Positions 19,197 to 32,600 of a stretch of DNA of 64,000 bases are shown piece by piece. The notes below the pieces were generated by a model. That model was not told the origin of the DNA and did no database searches. It was given only the letters and a program-made list of their open reading frames with translations. The position numbers and the translations under genes were made by a program. The stretch's first letter is position 1, and the number at the start of each line of letters is the position of its first letter. This DNA comes from Enterobacter sp. C2 (GTDB lineage Bacteria; Pseudomonadota; Gammaproteobacteria; Enterobacterales; Enterobacteriaceae). The DNA lies in NCBI RefSeq assembly GCF_019880405.1, contig NZ_CP082269.1, forward strand, positions 3,162,001 through 3,226,000. The letters run 5' to 3'.

Positions 19197-20540
19197 TTAA
19201 AGTGATGGCAGGGTATCGCCGATGGTGCGGCTACGCTCAATGCCTAACATATCTAATAGATTATCTGCGGCCGCCGCATAGCGTACCGCGGCATCCCAGG
19301 CGTCGTAGCGCGCGGTAATCGACGCGGTATCGGCCTGAAACACATCCTGCTCAATGCTCAGCAGATCGTTAAGGCTGCGTTTGCTCAGCCGATACTCGTC
19401 GCGATAGACCCCACGCGCGCGGTCGGCGCTCTGGTACTGGGCGTCCCCTGCCTGCTGGCGCTGCTGCGCCCCGGTAAGATCGGCCCACGCGGTGGCGGCG
19501 CGCTGGTTAATATCCAGTTTGCTGGCCTCCACCTGCGCCCGGGCGCTGGCCCTGTCCCCCTCGGCTGCATCAACGCGCGCACCGACGGCACCGCCCTGAT
19601 AGATAGGGGCATCGACCACTAGCTGCACCTGGTCATCCCAATAGCTATCGTCCTCGTTTTGATAGCGCGTCCGCCCCGCCTGCACCGAAACCGTCGGCCA
19701 GTGCTGCGCCTGGGCCTGGCGAATGCGGTCGTCCGCCGCCAGCTGTCTTGCCTGGGCGCTGCGCACCGCATTGCTGCGTTCGTAGGGGAGCGAGTTAAGG
19801 GTGATTTTCTGCTTCATCAAATCTTCAGGCAGATCGGGAAGCGTGTTCGACATCACGCCGGTCAGCACGCTCAGCGCCGCCTGGGCGGAGCGGGTCTGGG
19901 CTTCGTACTGGGCGAGCGAGGCGTTCAGCCCGGCAATACGCGTCTGGGCCTGCAACACGTCGGACTGGGAACTTAGCCCTGCCTCGGCACGCAGATCCGC
20001 CATCTCCTGCACGCTCTGCAATGAGACGATATTTTTGCGTGCCGCCTCGGCCAGCGCCTGGTAGCGCTTAACCTGCAGGTAGGTTTGCAGCGTCTCCATG
20101 CCAACCTCATTGAGGGAGTTATAGAGATCGTAGCGGTAGGCATCAGAAAGATTGTGCTGCTCATCAATGCTGCCGCCGGTTTTGCCAAAGTCATAGATCA
20201 GCTGCTTGAGGCTGACGCCGCCGGAGCCGTTATTATTGAGGGAGCCTGCCGAGTCGTTGCGGTGCGAACGTCCAACGTTACCTTGCAGGGATATCTGAGG
20301 AAACCAGGCGCTCTCCGCCTCGTCCAGATTTGCTTTTCCTACATGGATCTGCGCAGCCGCCTGGGCAATTTTGGGGTTGCGGGCGAAGGCGCGTAAAATT
20401 GCTTCTTTAATTGTCAGCTGCGCCTGGAGTTGTTCTCCGGGTGCGGCCTGCCAGTTAAACTGCTCTTCTCCGTATGCTGTGCTCATGACGCTCGCTCCGA
20501 GCGCGGCCAGCAGAACGACATACAATGCCTTTGCTTTCAT
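19197..20540 (-). CDS. bapB: TolC-family outer-membrane channel (BapB/AggA-like)
   Basis: The 447-residue protein has a signal peptide (cleavage after STAYG, about residue 24) and two outer-membrane efflux protein repeats rich in long helices. It should form the outer-membrane exit of the adhesin exporter. It lies 76 bp after bapA, with a perfect hairpin in the gap. Confidence 0.9.
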   Translation of the reverse strand: MKAKALYVVLLAALGASVMSTAYGEEQFNWQAAPGEQLQAQLTIKEAILRAFARNPKIAQAAAQIHVGKANLDEAESAWFPQISLQGNVGRSHRNDSAGSLNNNGSGGVSLKQLIYDFGKTGGSIDEQHNLSDAYRYDLYNSLNEVGMETLQTYLQVKRYQALAEAARKNIVSLQSVQEMADLRAEAGLSSQSDVLQAQTRIAGLNASLAQYEAQTRSAQAALSVLTGVMSNTLPDLPEDLMKQKITLNSLPYERSNAVRSAQARQLAADDRIRQAQAQHWPTVSVQAGRTRYQNEDDSYWDDQVQLVVDAPIYQGGAVGARVDAAEGDRASARAQVEASKLDINQRAATAWADLTGAQQRQQAGDAQYQSADRARGVYRDEYRLSKRSLNDLLSIEQDVFQADTASITARYDAWDAAVRYAAAADNLLDMLGIERSRTIGDTLPSL

Positions 20541-20576
20541 CTATCCACCCTGACTTTCCCTGACAACTTTTTATGT

Positions 20577-20602
20577 TTTATGCCTCATCCCTGAGGCATA
20601 AA
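20577..20602 (-). repeat. Intercistronic hairpin between bapA and bapB
   Basis: An 11-bp perfect inverted repeat, TTTATGCCTCA/TGAGGCATAAA with a four-base loop, starts 14 bp after the bapA stop. On the coding strand it is followed by A-rich rather than T-rich sequence. It is therefore better read as an mRNA-stabilising or attenuating hairpin than a full terminator. Confidence 0.7.
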
Positions 20603-20616
20603 TGACAGGGATAACG

Positions 20617-23600
20617 CTATACCATATTGACGTGCAGCCCTTGCTGGACCAACACATCGCCTAACGTCGTGTTTTGAGCACTGTTGTGATAGACATCGAA
20701 CTGCATCCCATCAACTTCGCGCTGACCGCTAATAGCCCAGATGTCGTTCGCCCCATGCACCAGATTCACCTGGTCACCGTTGCTGCCTTTAATCACCAGA
20801 TCGTCTTCCGGCTTATCGGTTACCGTCAGCGCTTCGTTCAGATCGAGCGTCAGGCTGTTAGTCCCCGATTTACCGAGGTCGATGATCTCGACGTTGTGGA
20901 CACGGCTTGCGGTATCAATCAGGTTAAGGATCATATTGACGCCATCCAGCACCAGGGTATCGGTGCCCGCGCCCCCGTTGATATCGATAAAACCGAGCGT
21001 TGAGAGGTGGATGGTGTCGCTACCGTCGCTGCCCTGTACACTCTCACCGCTCTGCTGCGTTCCGTCGGCCAGGGTGATGCTCAGGCCGCCAATAGTGAAG
21101 GCATCGTCGGCCGTTGCGCTCTGCGCGCTGGCGTCAGCACTGCTCTCCTCACTATTCACTTCACTGTGGGTCGCCGCAACACGGCTCACGGCGGCATGCG
21201 TTGCGCTGTTCTCCTCCGTATTCTGCTGGGTGGTATCACTGCTCTCTACCGCGCTGGCTGCCAGCAGTGAGAAGCTGGTAGCGTCTGCTGCCAGAGTTTG
21301 CACCCCAACTGGCGGCGTGGTGGTGGGGTTGCTGCCGTTGAGACCAACGTTCAGGTATCCCACGTTCCCTGCTACGTCTGCGGCATAGAGATTGATAACC
21401 GTGCCAAGCGACAAAATTCTCGCTAAATCAAGCCCTACATCAAGCGTAGTTGACCACCGACCGTCTGCACCGGTTATTGCCGTCGCCTGCGCAAGGTTGA
21501 GCAGGTTCAGGTGTACCAGCGCCCCCTGCCCCAGGTTGTTGGAGGTTCCGCTGATGGTCAGCTTCGCTGAGCCAAGCAGGCCGGTGAGTACGCCACCGAT
21601 GACACCTAACAGGTTAGTGACCGGCGTAATGGCCAGTGTCGGCTGGGTCAGCTTGACGCCGACGTCCGCCTCGGTTGCGGTGGTGTTACCCACCCGGTCG
21701 GTTACCGCTACGCCCACCTTCAGCGCCCCGGTGGCAAGATTTTGCAGTACCGAGTTGCTAACCGTGGCCGTCCAGTTACCTGCGGCATCAACGAGGGCGT
21801 TAATCGGCGTTCCGCCGAGGGTCACAACGACCGAGGCTCCCGCCGGGACACCGCCGATTTTGCCGCCGATGACCTGGCCCGACGCCGCTTCGTTGATGTT
21901 GAGATAGCCGTCGTTCCCAAACAGCGAGGTCAGCGAGATGGTCGGCAGGTTATGGGTGATCACATCCACCAGCGAGGTGGCGGTAGCGTTCTTACCTGCC
22001 GGGTTGACCAGGCTGGCGTTGACCGTCAGCGTCCCATCCAGCAGCGCCGCGAGGTCGGTTTTTGGCACCGACACAGACCAGTTGCCGTTGGCCGCCACCG
22101 TTGACTGATAGGTTTTACCGCCAAGAGAGACGTTGACCAGCGAACCGGCCGCGTTGGTACTGGTCCCGCTGACCACCTGCGCGCTGAGGATCTCAGCCGC
22201 ATTCAGGCCGTTGCCGCCAAACAGGGTGTTGATCAGCAGCGAAGGTGCCTGCTGGATCGCCACCGTCAGATCCTGAGCAGTATTGGCGACGTTACCCGCC
22301 ACGTCGCGGGCGGTGGCAGTGACCTGCAATACGCCGTCCGCCAGTCCTTGTAAGGAGACGGTCGGCACCGGCAGCTGCCAGGTTCCGTTCGCCCCAACGG
22401 TGGTGGTCAGGCTCAATGGACCGATTTTAACGTCGATAATCGTACCGGCAGCCAGGTTAGTACTGGTTCCCGACAGCAGCGGCGTAGAGAGCAGATCGCC
22501 GAGATCCAGCGTGCCGTTGCCGAACAGCGTGTTGAGGCCCAGCGTCGGCAGGTTCTGCACGATGGCATTGACGACCTGGTTGCCGGTGACCACGTTGCCG
22601 ACGGTGTCCACTACGCTGGCGGTCACGCTCAGTGCACCGTTGACCACGCTACCGGCTAATGCGCCCGCCGGTACCGTCACTGACCAGACCCCGTCAACCA
22701 CGTTGCCGGTGAAAGGCTGGCCCGCCACGTTCACGGTGACGAGACCCGAAGCAAGGCCTGCCGCCGTCCCACTGATGGTCTGCGCCACACCCAGGTCAGC
22801 AAGGTTGATGTAGCCATCGTTGCCGAACAGGGAGTTGATCACCACCGTCGGCAGATTAGCCAGGCCCACCCGTACCTCGACCGGGGCGGCGATCTGGGCG
22901 CTGTTGCCGTCCGGGGTGACGATAGTCACCTGCGGCTGGAAGGCACCGTCCAGCAGGCCGGTCAGATCGGACGGAGCCAGGCCAATGGAGAACACTCCCC
23001 CTGCTCCGACCGAGCCGAGGAAGGTTTTACCTGCCACCTGTACCTCGATGCGGGAACCTACCGGCGCGTTACCCACTACGCCGCTGATAGTTTGACTCAG
23101 CAGTGAATCGGCCACGTTAAGTACGTTGTCGGTAAATACCGCCAGGCTATTAAGCACCGGTGCCACCAGGTCCACCCGAATGTTAGCCGTCTGGCTTGCC
23201 GGGTTGCCGTACTGGTCGAAGGCGCTAATGGTGACCGGCACATCGCCCGTGCCGATACCCTGTAGCAGAGCCTGCACCGCAGCCGGCAGGTTTACGGCCC
23301 AGCGGCCGCTACCGTCAACGTTGGTGGTAAAGGCCTCTGCATTGCCAATCTGGATGGTCAACTGCTGCCCAGCCAGACGGGTTGAGGTCCCGCTCAGGGC
23401 TGCGCCCAGCAGTTCAGGAATACTCAGCACGCCGTCGCTAAACAGCGGGTCAAGCCCAATGGTCGGCAGCGCCCGCGCCACGTTAAAGCTGGCGCTGGTG
23501 TTGATGACGTTGCCAAAGGCGTCGGTGATAGCCAGCCCCACGTTCGCCTGGCCGTCCGGCAGGGTGTTAAGCAGGCTATCCGGCAGGACGGCGGACCAGG

Positions 23601-26600
23601 CCCCGGTAACGGTATCAACCACCGCATTGATCGCCTGGCCACCGAAGTTAACCACCATCCCCGTGACGTTTGCCGCGTTGTTAAGCGTCCCGGTCAGGGT
23701 CTGGGCAACGCCGCTCTCTACGCTGTTAAGCACGTTGTCCGCCGTCAGCAGGATCTCGCCCACGACCGGCAGGTCGGTTAGCGCCAGACCTACATTGACA
23801 ATCTCCTGGCGGGTATTACCGTTGGCGTCGATGACGTCAAACTGCAGCGCCAGGGTGTTGGTCACCAGCCCCTGTAACACCTCCGGTGGCAGGTTGACGG
23901 AGAATCTGCCGTCCGGCCCCACCAGTAGATCATTGATGGTGACGTCCGTGCCCACCAGCGTCAGGTTGACCCGCGCCCCGCGATAGTCGCCTTCGACCCG
24001 GCCCGTCAGGGTCTGGGTAACCAGCGACTCGGCCACGTTCAGGATGCCATCGCCAAAGAAGAGCGAGTCAAAGAGCAGGCCCAGAGTAGGGTTGAGCGCC
24101 ACGTTCAGCGCGACGTTATTAGTGGAGACGTTACCTGCGCTGTCCCGCGAAGAGATACTGATCACCTGCGGGCCATCGGCCAGGGTGGTCAGATCGATAT
24201 TCGGGAAGTCATAGCGCCAGTTGCCCTGCGCATCGACCTGCCCGGTCCAGCTGATCGGCCCCAGCTGGATGGTTACCTCATTACCCGGATCGCCCGTCCC
24301 CTGCAGCAGCAGCCCTGTCGCTGCGCTGGTGGTATTGAGCACCGCTGGCACGCCCAGGGTGTCAACAGAGAGCAGCGGCGCGCTGGCATCGACCGTTACC
24401 GTCTGGGTGGTGCTTTGCGGGTTGCCTGCCGCATCGGTAATGCTGGCAGTCAGCGGATAAGTGCCGTCGGTAAGCCCTGCGACGTCGCTCTGCGGAACGG
24501 TGACCGTCCATTCGCCCTGAGGGTTGACCGTCGCATAGTAGGTTTTGCCGTTGAGCGTCACCTGCACGTCGCGGCCCGGCTCGCTGGCGGTGCCGCTGAT
24601 GGTCTGGCTCAGGCTCTTCTCATCAACATTGACGAAATTGTCACCGGCAAAGTTATTCAGCGTGATAGTCGGCACCGCGGTATCGACGACAAACGGCTGA
24701 GATGCCGTGAAGCCCGGTGTGGTTACGCTCTCAACGCTGAGCGTATGCGGGCCGTCGACCAGCGACGCACGCGGCACGTTAAAGGTCCAGCTGCCGTCAG
24801 GGGCGATAGTGGCGTTCCCAATGAACTGTCCATCGAGCAGAATGTTTACCAGCCCCGTCACGTTAACGGCCCGGCCAGCAATCGGCAAAGTATCGTTCGG
24901 GAACTCGCTGGCGTTAACAAAGTCATCGCCCGCAATCACGTCCAGCGTCAGGAAGGCAGGTGGCGGAGTCAGGTCGACACTCAGCGTGCCGCCGTCGATG
25001 GACACCAGGTTGCCCGCGCGATCCGTGGCCTGAACGGTGATGGTGCCCGCCGTCAGCCCTGCCATATCCGCTGGCGTAAGCTGCAGCGTCCAGCTGCCGT
25101 TAGCCTGAATAGTGGTAGTAAAGCTGCGTCCGTCTGGGAAGGTTACCAGCAACGGCTGTCCAGCTTCGAGGTTAGTTGAGGTCCCGGCGATGGTCTGAAC
25201 CGTCTGGCTCTCGTCGTAGGTCAGGACATTATCGCCAGCAAACGGCGTAGTCACCTGCAGCGTCGGTACGTCGATCAGGATAGTCACCGGTGCGCTGGTG
25301 CTGTTCGCGTTGCCCGCGCCGTCGGTCACCGTAACCTGCACGCTCTGATCCCCGCGCGCGACTCCCGCCCAGTCGGCGTCGGTCAGCGTCAGAGACCACG
25401 TGGTGCCGTTTACCGGCACGTTAGTAAAGAGCTTACCGCCCACCGTCACATCAACCCGGCTTCCCACCGGATAGGGGGAGGTAAAGCTACCGGCGATGGT
25501 ATTCGTGCCGCTCGCCTCATCCACGCTGACCACGTTATCGCCAAACAGCGGCGTAGTGATGGTCACGTTTGGCGGGGTCAGCGCCACCTGGTACGGTACC
25601 GGGACGGTAGCACTGTTGCCGTACTGATCCTCGGCATAGATCACCAGCTGCTGCGGTCCCTGGGCCAGCGACTGCAGCGTGCCCGCTGGCAGATTAATGG
25701 TCCAGGTACCGTCTTCCAGCACGTTAGCGGTATATGGCGTGCCGTTCACATTAACCCGGATAGTCACGAACTGGTTAGGCCCGAGCACCTGGGTAGAGCC
25801 GGTGATCTGCGCCGCGCCAGCCGCTTCGTTGATATTAAGAATGTTATCGCCGAACAGATTGTTAGCAATCGGCGCAGGCAGCGCAGTACGCACCTGGAAG
25901 CTGCCTGGATCGGTATCGGTATTGCCTGCGCGGTCGGTGACGGTGACCTCAAAGGTCGGTGTGGTGTTATTCGCCAGCGTTTGCAGATCGGCAGCAGGCA
26001 GGGTAATCGTCCAGTCACCGTTCTCCTGCACCGTCCCGGTATAGATCTGACCCGTGCTTAACGCCACCCTAACGGTCTGCCCCGGCCCGGTAACCCCGGT
26101 ATTGCCCTGCAACACCTGATTGCTTTGCGACTCGGTGAAGTTCAGGGTGCCATCGCCAAACGGCGTGACAAACTGCGCCTGCGGCAGCGCATTGACAATC
26201 GCCTCAAAGCTGCCCTGCCCGCTAATCTGGTTCCCGGCGATATCGGTGACGGTAATATTTACGCTCAGCACGCCATCCGGCAGCGCCTGCAGCTGTGCGG
26301 CGGTCAGCGGCAGCGTCCAGGTGCCTCCTGTTACCGTCGCAGCGATCGCTGGCCCGCTGTTGATGCTCACGAGTACGCTGCCTACCTGACCAGCAGGCAC
26401 GCCCGTAGACCCGGTCAGCGCCGAGTCAGTCAGCGTCTCGGCAGCGCTCAGGAAGCCATCCGTAAAGGCGGTAGCCAGCGTCGGCGGCGTCAGCGCATCG
26501 GTAAGAACAGTAAAGTTCTGCGCTGGCGAAGTAGAGACGTTGCCCGCCCGATCGGTAATTGTTACCGTCATAGAGTGGGTCGCGTCAGTAAAGGCGTTGA

Positions 26601-29600
26601 GCTGCTGCGGCGTTAACGGCACCGTCCAGTTCCCGTTAACGTCTACGGTACCCACAAACTCCTGCAGACCATCAATGACAATCCTCACCTGCTGGTTTGG
26701 CCCGGCCTGGCCGGTCGAACCGGTGATCTGCGCCCCGGTATTGGCCTCTACCTGGTTGAGGTAGCCATCACCAAACAGTGCCGGTGGCAGCTCCGCCACC
26801 GGCCCAAAGCGCACTGCGTCAAGGGTGGCGGTGGCCGTGGCCGGGTTACCAAATGCATCAAGTGCCGTTACCGTAATCGGCAGAATGCTGTTTGCCTGGA
26901 CCAGGATTGCTTCTCCAGGCACCGTTACGGCCCAGGTGGTACCGGTGACGGTGCCGAGGAAGCTTTGGGTACCAATAGTAACGGTAACCTGCGTGCCGGT
27001 TGGCAGGCCGCTTACCGTCCCGGTCAGCGTAGTTCCCGCTGCCAGCTCTGCCGAGCTGGCGATGTTATCGCCAAAGACAGGGTTGAGCGTAATGGCTGGT
27101 GCATTCTGGGTATTGACGTTAATCGACACTGGAACAGATTGACTGTTGCCCTGCGGATCGGTGACGCTGAAGCCCAGCTGTGAAGTACCCTGCGGCAGCG
27201 ACTGCAGATCCGCCGCCGGAATAGTCATGCTCCAGCCACCGTTACCGTCAATGACCGCTGAAATGGTCTTGCCGTTAATGGGCAGCAGCACCGTCAGGCC
27301 CGGCGTACCGGTGCCGGTGATGGTTTGATCCAGCAGCGACTCGGCGATATTGACCCGGTTATCCTCCAGGAAGGTGCCTGCCGTCTGCACGGAGAGCAGC
27401 GGCCGCGTCAGATCGACGCCAACGTTATGCGTAGCCTGAGCACTATTCTGCGCCGCATCTACCGCCGTGGCGGTGACGGTATAGGTGGTACCGTCAGTGA
27501 GGGTCTGCACTACTGTCTGTGGCACAATAAACTGCCAGCTGCCGTTGCTGCCTACGGTCGCGCTGTAAGGCGCGCCAGCGAAGGTCGCGCTGATCACCGT
27601 ACCCGCCGCCAGATTGGTCGACGAGCCGCTGATGATCAGGTCACGCCCCTGCTCCTGAATATTGACGATGTCATCCTGTGCCACGACATTCACAGTCAGC
27701 GTCGGCTGAGAAGCCGGGGTGGCAGCAAAGGTCACGTTCTGCGCCCCGGTCGCCACGTTACCGGCCAGATCGCTCACCTGCACGCTAATGGTTTGCGTGC
27801 CATCAGCTACCGCAGTCAGCGCTGTGGCAGGCACATCCAGCGTCCAGCGGCCATCGCCATTGACCTGAGCGGTATAGGTTTGGCCGCTCAACGTCACCGT
27901 AACGGTCTGCCCGGCCTCAACGCGCGTGGTGGTCCCGCTAATCGTCAGCGGGCTCTGCGCTTCCAGCGCATTAACAAAGTTATCCGCCGCTACGGTGTTC
28001 ACCGAAATTAGCGGGGCATTCAACGGCGAGGCATCAAGGGTAAAGCTGCCTGGGATGGTGGTGGTATTCCCCGCCGGATCGGTGATCCTCGCCGAGATAG
28101 CGACTGGACCGTCGGCAACGTTAGCCAGCGCTCCGGCTGGCAGGATAATACTCCAGGTCCCGTCCTGCTGCAGAATCGCATCGTAGTTCTGGCCGTTGAC
28201 CAGCACGATCACCGCCTGTACGTTCTGGGGATCGTATGGCCCACCGGTACCGCTAATGACAATGGCCCCGCTGGCTTCGCTGCCGTTGATGGTGTTATCT
28301 GCCGTCACGGCATTAATTGTCAGCTGCGGCGCTACGGTATCGACGTTCAGCGGTGCGGTCTGGGTATTCTGGTTACCCGCCGCGTCCGCAACGGTCACCG
28401 TTACCGTATGCGATCCCTGTCCCAGCCCAATGATTTGCGCTGGCGTCAGCGGCAGCGTCCAGTTGCCGTTCGCATCCACCGTACCCGTTATCGGCGCGTT
28501 GTTGTCCAGCTGGACGGTGACGGTCTGGCCTGGGCCACGGCTGCCGGTTGTGCCGGTCAATGCCCCGCCTGCTGCAGCCTCAACGATATTGATAGTGCCA
28601 TCGCCAAACGGCGTGTTAATTGTTGCCAGCGGCAGCTGCTGGGTAATGATCAGGAACTGCTGCTCACTGGAGAGCGGTACGCCATTAACATCGACCGAGG
28701 AGACGGTCACGATTGCCGTACCGTCGCTGATAAGCGCGGCAGCGGCAGTCGGTACGTTCACGGTCCAGAAACCACCGGCGTTCACCACGCCCTGGTACTG
28801 CTGCCCGTTAAGGGTGACGGTGACCGGGGTGCCTTCAGGAATGCGCACCGATGAGCCGCTAATGGTGATCCCGTCGCTGATATCCGCCAGGCTGATGGCG
28901 TTATCCCCTTCTACCGGGTTGATCAGCAGCGCGCTGGCGGTGGAGTCAACGGCAAAACCAACGTTCAGCGGTGCAGAGGCGTTGCCCGCGCTGTCCGTGA
29001 CAGTCACCGTAACTTGCTGCGGACCGTCGCCGAGGCCCGCAAGCGCCGTCGCCGGTACCTGCACCGCCCAGCTGCCGTCGGCATTAACCACGCCGCTGAG
29101 CGGCTGGCCGTTAACGGTAAGGGCCACCGTTGCGCCTGGATCGGCAGGCACGGTGCGACCGGTCAGGGTAAAACCGTTTGCCAGTTCGGCAGGATCGAGC
29201 ACGTTATCACGGGTAACCGGATCGACCACTACGTTCGGCGGCGTCGCGTCCAGGCTAACACCCCGGGTAACGGTGGTTGCGTTACCGGCTGCATCGGTCA
29301 CGGTCACCGTATAGGCGACCTGTCCGTCAGGCAGCGCAGCCAACGCACCGGCAGGCAGCGTCACCACCCAGCTACCCGGCGTTGCACCCGGCAGTGCCGT
29401 GTAGCCTGTACCGTTAATGTTTACGGTCACCTGGGCGGCATCCGGCGAGATAACATTGATAGCCTGGTTGCTCTGCACCTGCGTGGCGTTGAGCGTATCC
29501 GTACCGTTGATGGGCTGGACGGTCAATTCCGGCGGCACTTTATCCACGGTGAACGGAATGGTCTGGGAAGCGTCGTTGCCTGCGGCATCGGTAACGGTCA

Positions 29601-32600
29601 CGTCGAACGATGCCGGGCCATCCGGCAGGGTCGTCATCGCCCCGGCGGGCAGGACAACCGACCAGCTGCCATCGGCGGCAACGGTACCGGTGTACTGCTG
29701 CCCGTTAAGGGTAGCAACAACCGTCTGCCCTGCGCCGGTGACGCCGGTATTGCCGGTCACGAACTGATCTCGCCCGGATTCGGTAAGGTTCACCACCCCA
29801 TCACCAAACGGCGTATTCACCACTGCCCGGGGCAGATCGTTAACAATTACCGTAAAAGTATGGCTGTCGATGACGACACCGTTAGGGCCGGTTGCGGTGG
29901 CGGTCACCACGGCAGAGCCATCGTTCAGCGCCAGCAGATCGGCAGAGCCTATCGTCACCTGCCACGCACCGTTGGCGGCAATAGCGCCGACATAGTTTTG
30001 TCCGTTCAGCGTGACGTTTACAACAGTACCTAACGGCAACCCGGCGCTGTTGCCGTTGATCACCAGATCGCTGCTCGCCTCATCAAAATTCAGGTAGTCA
30101 TCGCTGGAGATAATGCTGATCGCCACTGCATCCACGGTGGTATCAACGGTAAAGCTATGCTCAACCGAGGTGTTCTGACCGTAGCCGTCGGTTACGCTAA
30201 CGGTCAGGGTGTTGGTGCCGTCGGCAAGCTTTTGCAGCTCCACGGCAGGCAAGGTCACACGCCAGTTACCGCCCGCATCCACGGTGCCCTGATAGCTGCC
30301 TGACCCCAGGTTAACGATAATCACGCTACCCGGCTCGGCATTGGTAACCGTTCCATGAAGGATCTGATCGACCTTGATCTCTGCTGCATCCAGATCGTTA
30401 CCGTCGGTCAGCGCCTGGACGGTAAGCGCAGGTAAAGCGGTTTTCACATCGATATTTTGCGTCACGGTCTGGGTGTTACCGGCCGTATCGGTCAGCGTCA
30501 CCGTCAGCGGATAGCTACCCTGGCTCAGCTGCTGCAGATCGGCTGCCGGAAGCGGCAGCTGCCAGTTACCATCCGTCCCTACTGTAGCGGTGTAGGTTTT
30601 GCCATTCAGCACGACCGTCACCGGCTGGCCGCGTTCAGCGACCGAGCTGATGCCGCTCAGAATCTGATCCTGCCCCAGCTCCTGGCCGTTAAGTTTGCCG
30701 TCCGCCGTCAGCGGCAGCAGACTGAGCGCGGGCAGAGTGGTATCCACCTGCGCGGTGCTGGTGAGCGGCGCGCTGTTGCCTGCGGCATCAATCGCATTGA
30801 CGTTGATGGTCAGCAGCCCGTCCGGGATCGTCTGCATATCGCTGGCGGGAACGATCGCGCGCCAGTTGCCGTCGCCGTCCACCAGCGCCTGATAGGTTTT
30901 CCCCGCCAGCTGCACGCTTACGCTCTGCCCGCTACCGGAGACACCGGTATTACCACTCAGCACCTGATCCAGCCCTTTTTCCACGCTGTTAAGGTAGCCA
31001 TCACCAAACGGTGCATCAATGGTCGGAATAGGCAGATAGTGGATCTGCACGTTCAGGGTGTGGGTGTCGCCTGCGGACTGAGCACCCTGAGTGACGACCG
31101 CTTCAACGGTGTTTGGACCGTCCGGGAGCAGCAGCAGATCGGCGGAAGGGATCTGTACACTCCAGTTTCCTGCGGCATCAATAGCGGTGACGGCATACTC
31201 TTTGCCGTTAAAGAAAACAACGATACTGACGTCTGGCCCGGTTACCGTGGTGACACCACGCACCTCCAGCGGGCTCTGCGCCTCGTTGGCGTTCAGGTAG
31301 TCGTCGGTCGAGAGAATGGCGATGGCAATGCCGTTCTGGCTGCCATCGACGTTGATTGTTTCAGTACGTACCACCGGTGTGCCGTTGGCATCATTCACCG
31401 AGACGGTGAGTGGATTATCGCCCTGTGTCAGGGAGGCGAGATCGCCTGCTGGCAACGTGGTTTTCCAGCTGCCGTCGCCCATTACCTGGGCGTAGTAGGT
31501 TTTCGTTCCCAGCGTAATTGTCACCACCTGCCCCGCCGGGATATTCACGGTTTGGCCGGAGAGCGTCTGGTTCAGCTGTAGCTCGGCAGTATTAAGGACG
31601 TTGTCCCCCGTTACCGGATTGACACTCACTTGCGGACTGGTGAAGTTAGTGGTGAAGTCAGCCTGCCCGGTCGTGACGTTGCCCGCCATATCGACGATCT
31701 GATACTCCACGGTATAGGGCTGGCCATCCTGTAGCTGCTGGATGTCGGCCTGCGGGATGCTCAGCTGCCAGCGGCCAAGACTGTCTACTGCGGTAGTGTA
31801 GCTCTTACCGTTTAGCGTTACCGTCACTACGCTGCCCTGATCTTCACTGCTGGAGAAGCCGCGAACGATCTTGTCTGTATTCAGTTGGGAGACATCAAGC
31901 GTATTGTTTGGTACGAAGGGGGTCATCTGGAGCACGGGCGGAATGGTATCTACCCACAGATCCATTGAGGTTGTTACAGTACGTCCTTCGCTGTCCGTCA
32001 ACACTACTCTCAGCACACGCAGTCCCTGCTGCAGTGACTGAAGAATGTTAGCGGGCATATCAATGTTCCATGTGCCGTCGCTGTTAACCTGGGTAGTCCA
32101 TGTATATTGATCGACGGTAACGACGATCGGGCTGCCAGCGTTATCTGCTTCTGTGCTGCCGCTTAAAACCTGTGTAGCGCTGACCTCTTGCAGGTTCAGC
32201 ATATTATCGCCCGTCAGCGGAGCAACCGAGAGCGTTGAGACCGGTGGTGTAGTCTCACCGCCATCATCTGGCGGTGTGGTTCCGCCCCCATCCGGCGGCG
32301 TGGTTCCGCCCCCATCCGGCGGCGTGGTTCCGCCCCCATCCGGCGGTGTGGTTCCGCCATCGTCCGGCGGCGTGGTTCCACCATCGTCCGGCGGCGTGGT
32401 TCCACCATCGTCCGGCGGTGTGGTTCCGCCATCGTCCGGCGGTGTGGTTCCGCCATCGTCCGGCGGTGTGGTTCCGCCATCGTCCGGCGGTGTGGTTCCG
32501 CCATTGTCCGGTGGCGTGGTTCCGCCCCCATCCGGCGGTGTGGTTCCGCCATTATCCGGCGGTGTCCCATCAATAGGTGGAAGGACGCCATTATCCTCTG

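Noticed and set aside
17758-19200. A 480-residue open frame opposite bapC
   Set aside because: Shadow of the ABC transporter; Gln/His/Arg-rich composition typical of antisense frames.
24415-31581. Long open frames on the strand opposite bapA (for example 24415-25179, 28196-29314, 30457-31581)
   Set aside because: They mirror the repetitive, GC-rich coding sequence of bapA, have Arg/Pro-rich products with no start signals and no family features.
32262-32573. Regular 24-bp repeats as a CRISPR array
   Set aside because: Units are contiguous with no spacers and encode PPDxGGTT in frame with bapA.
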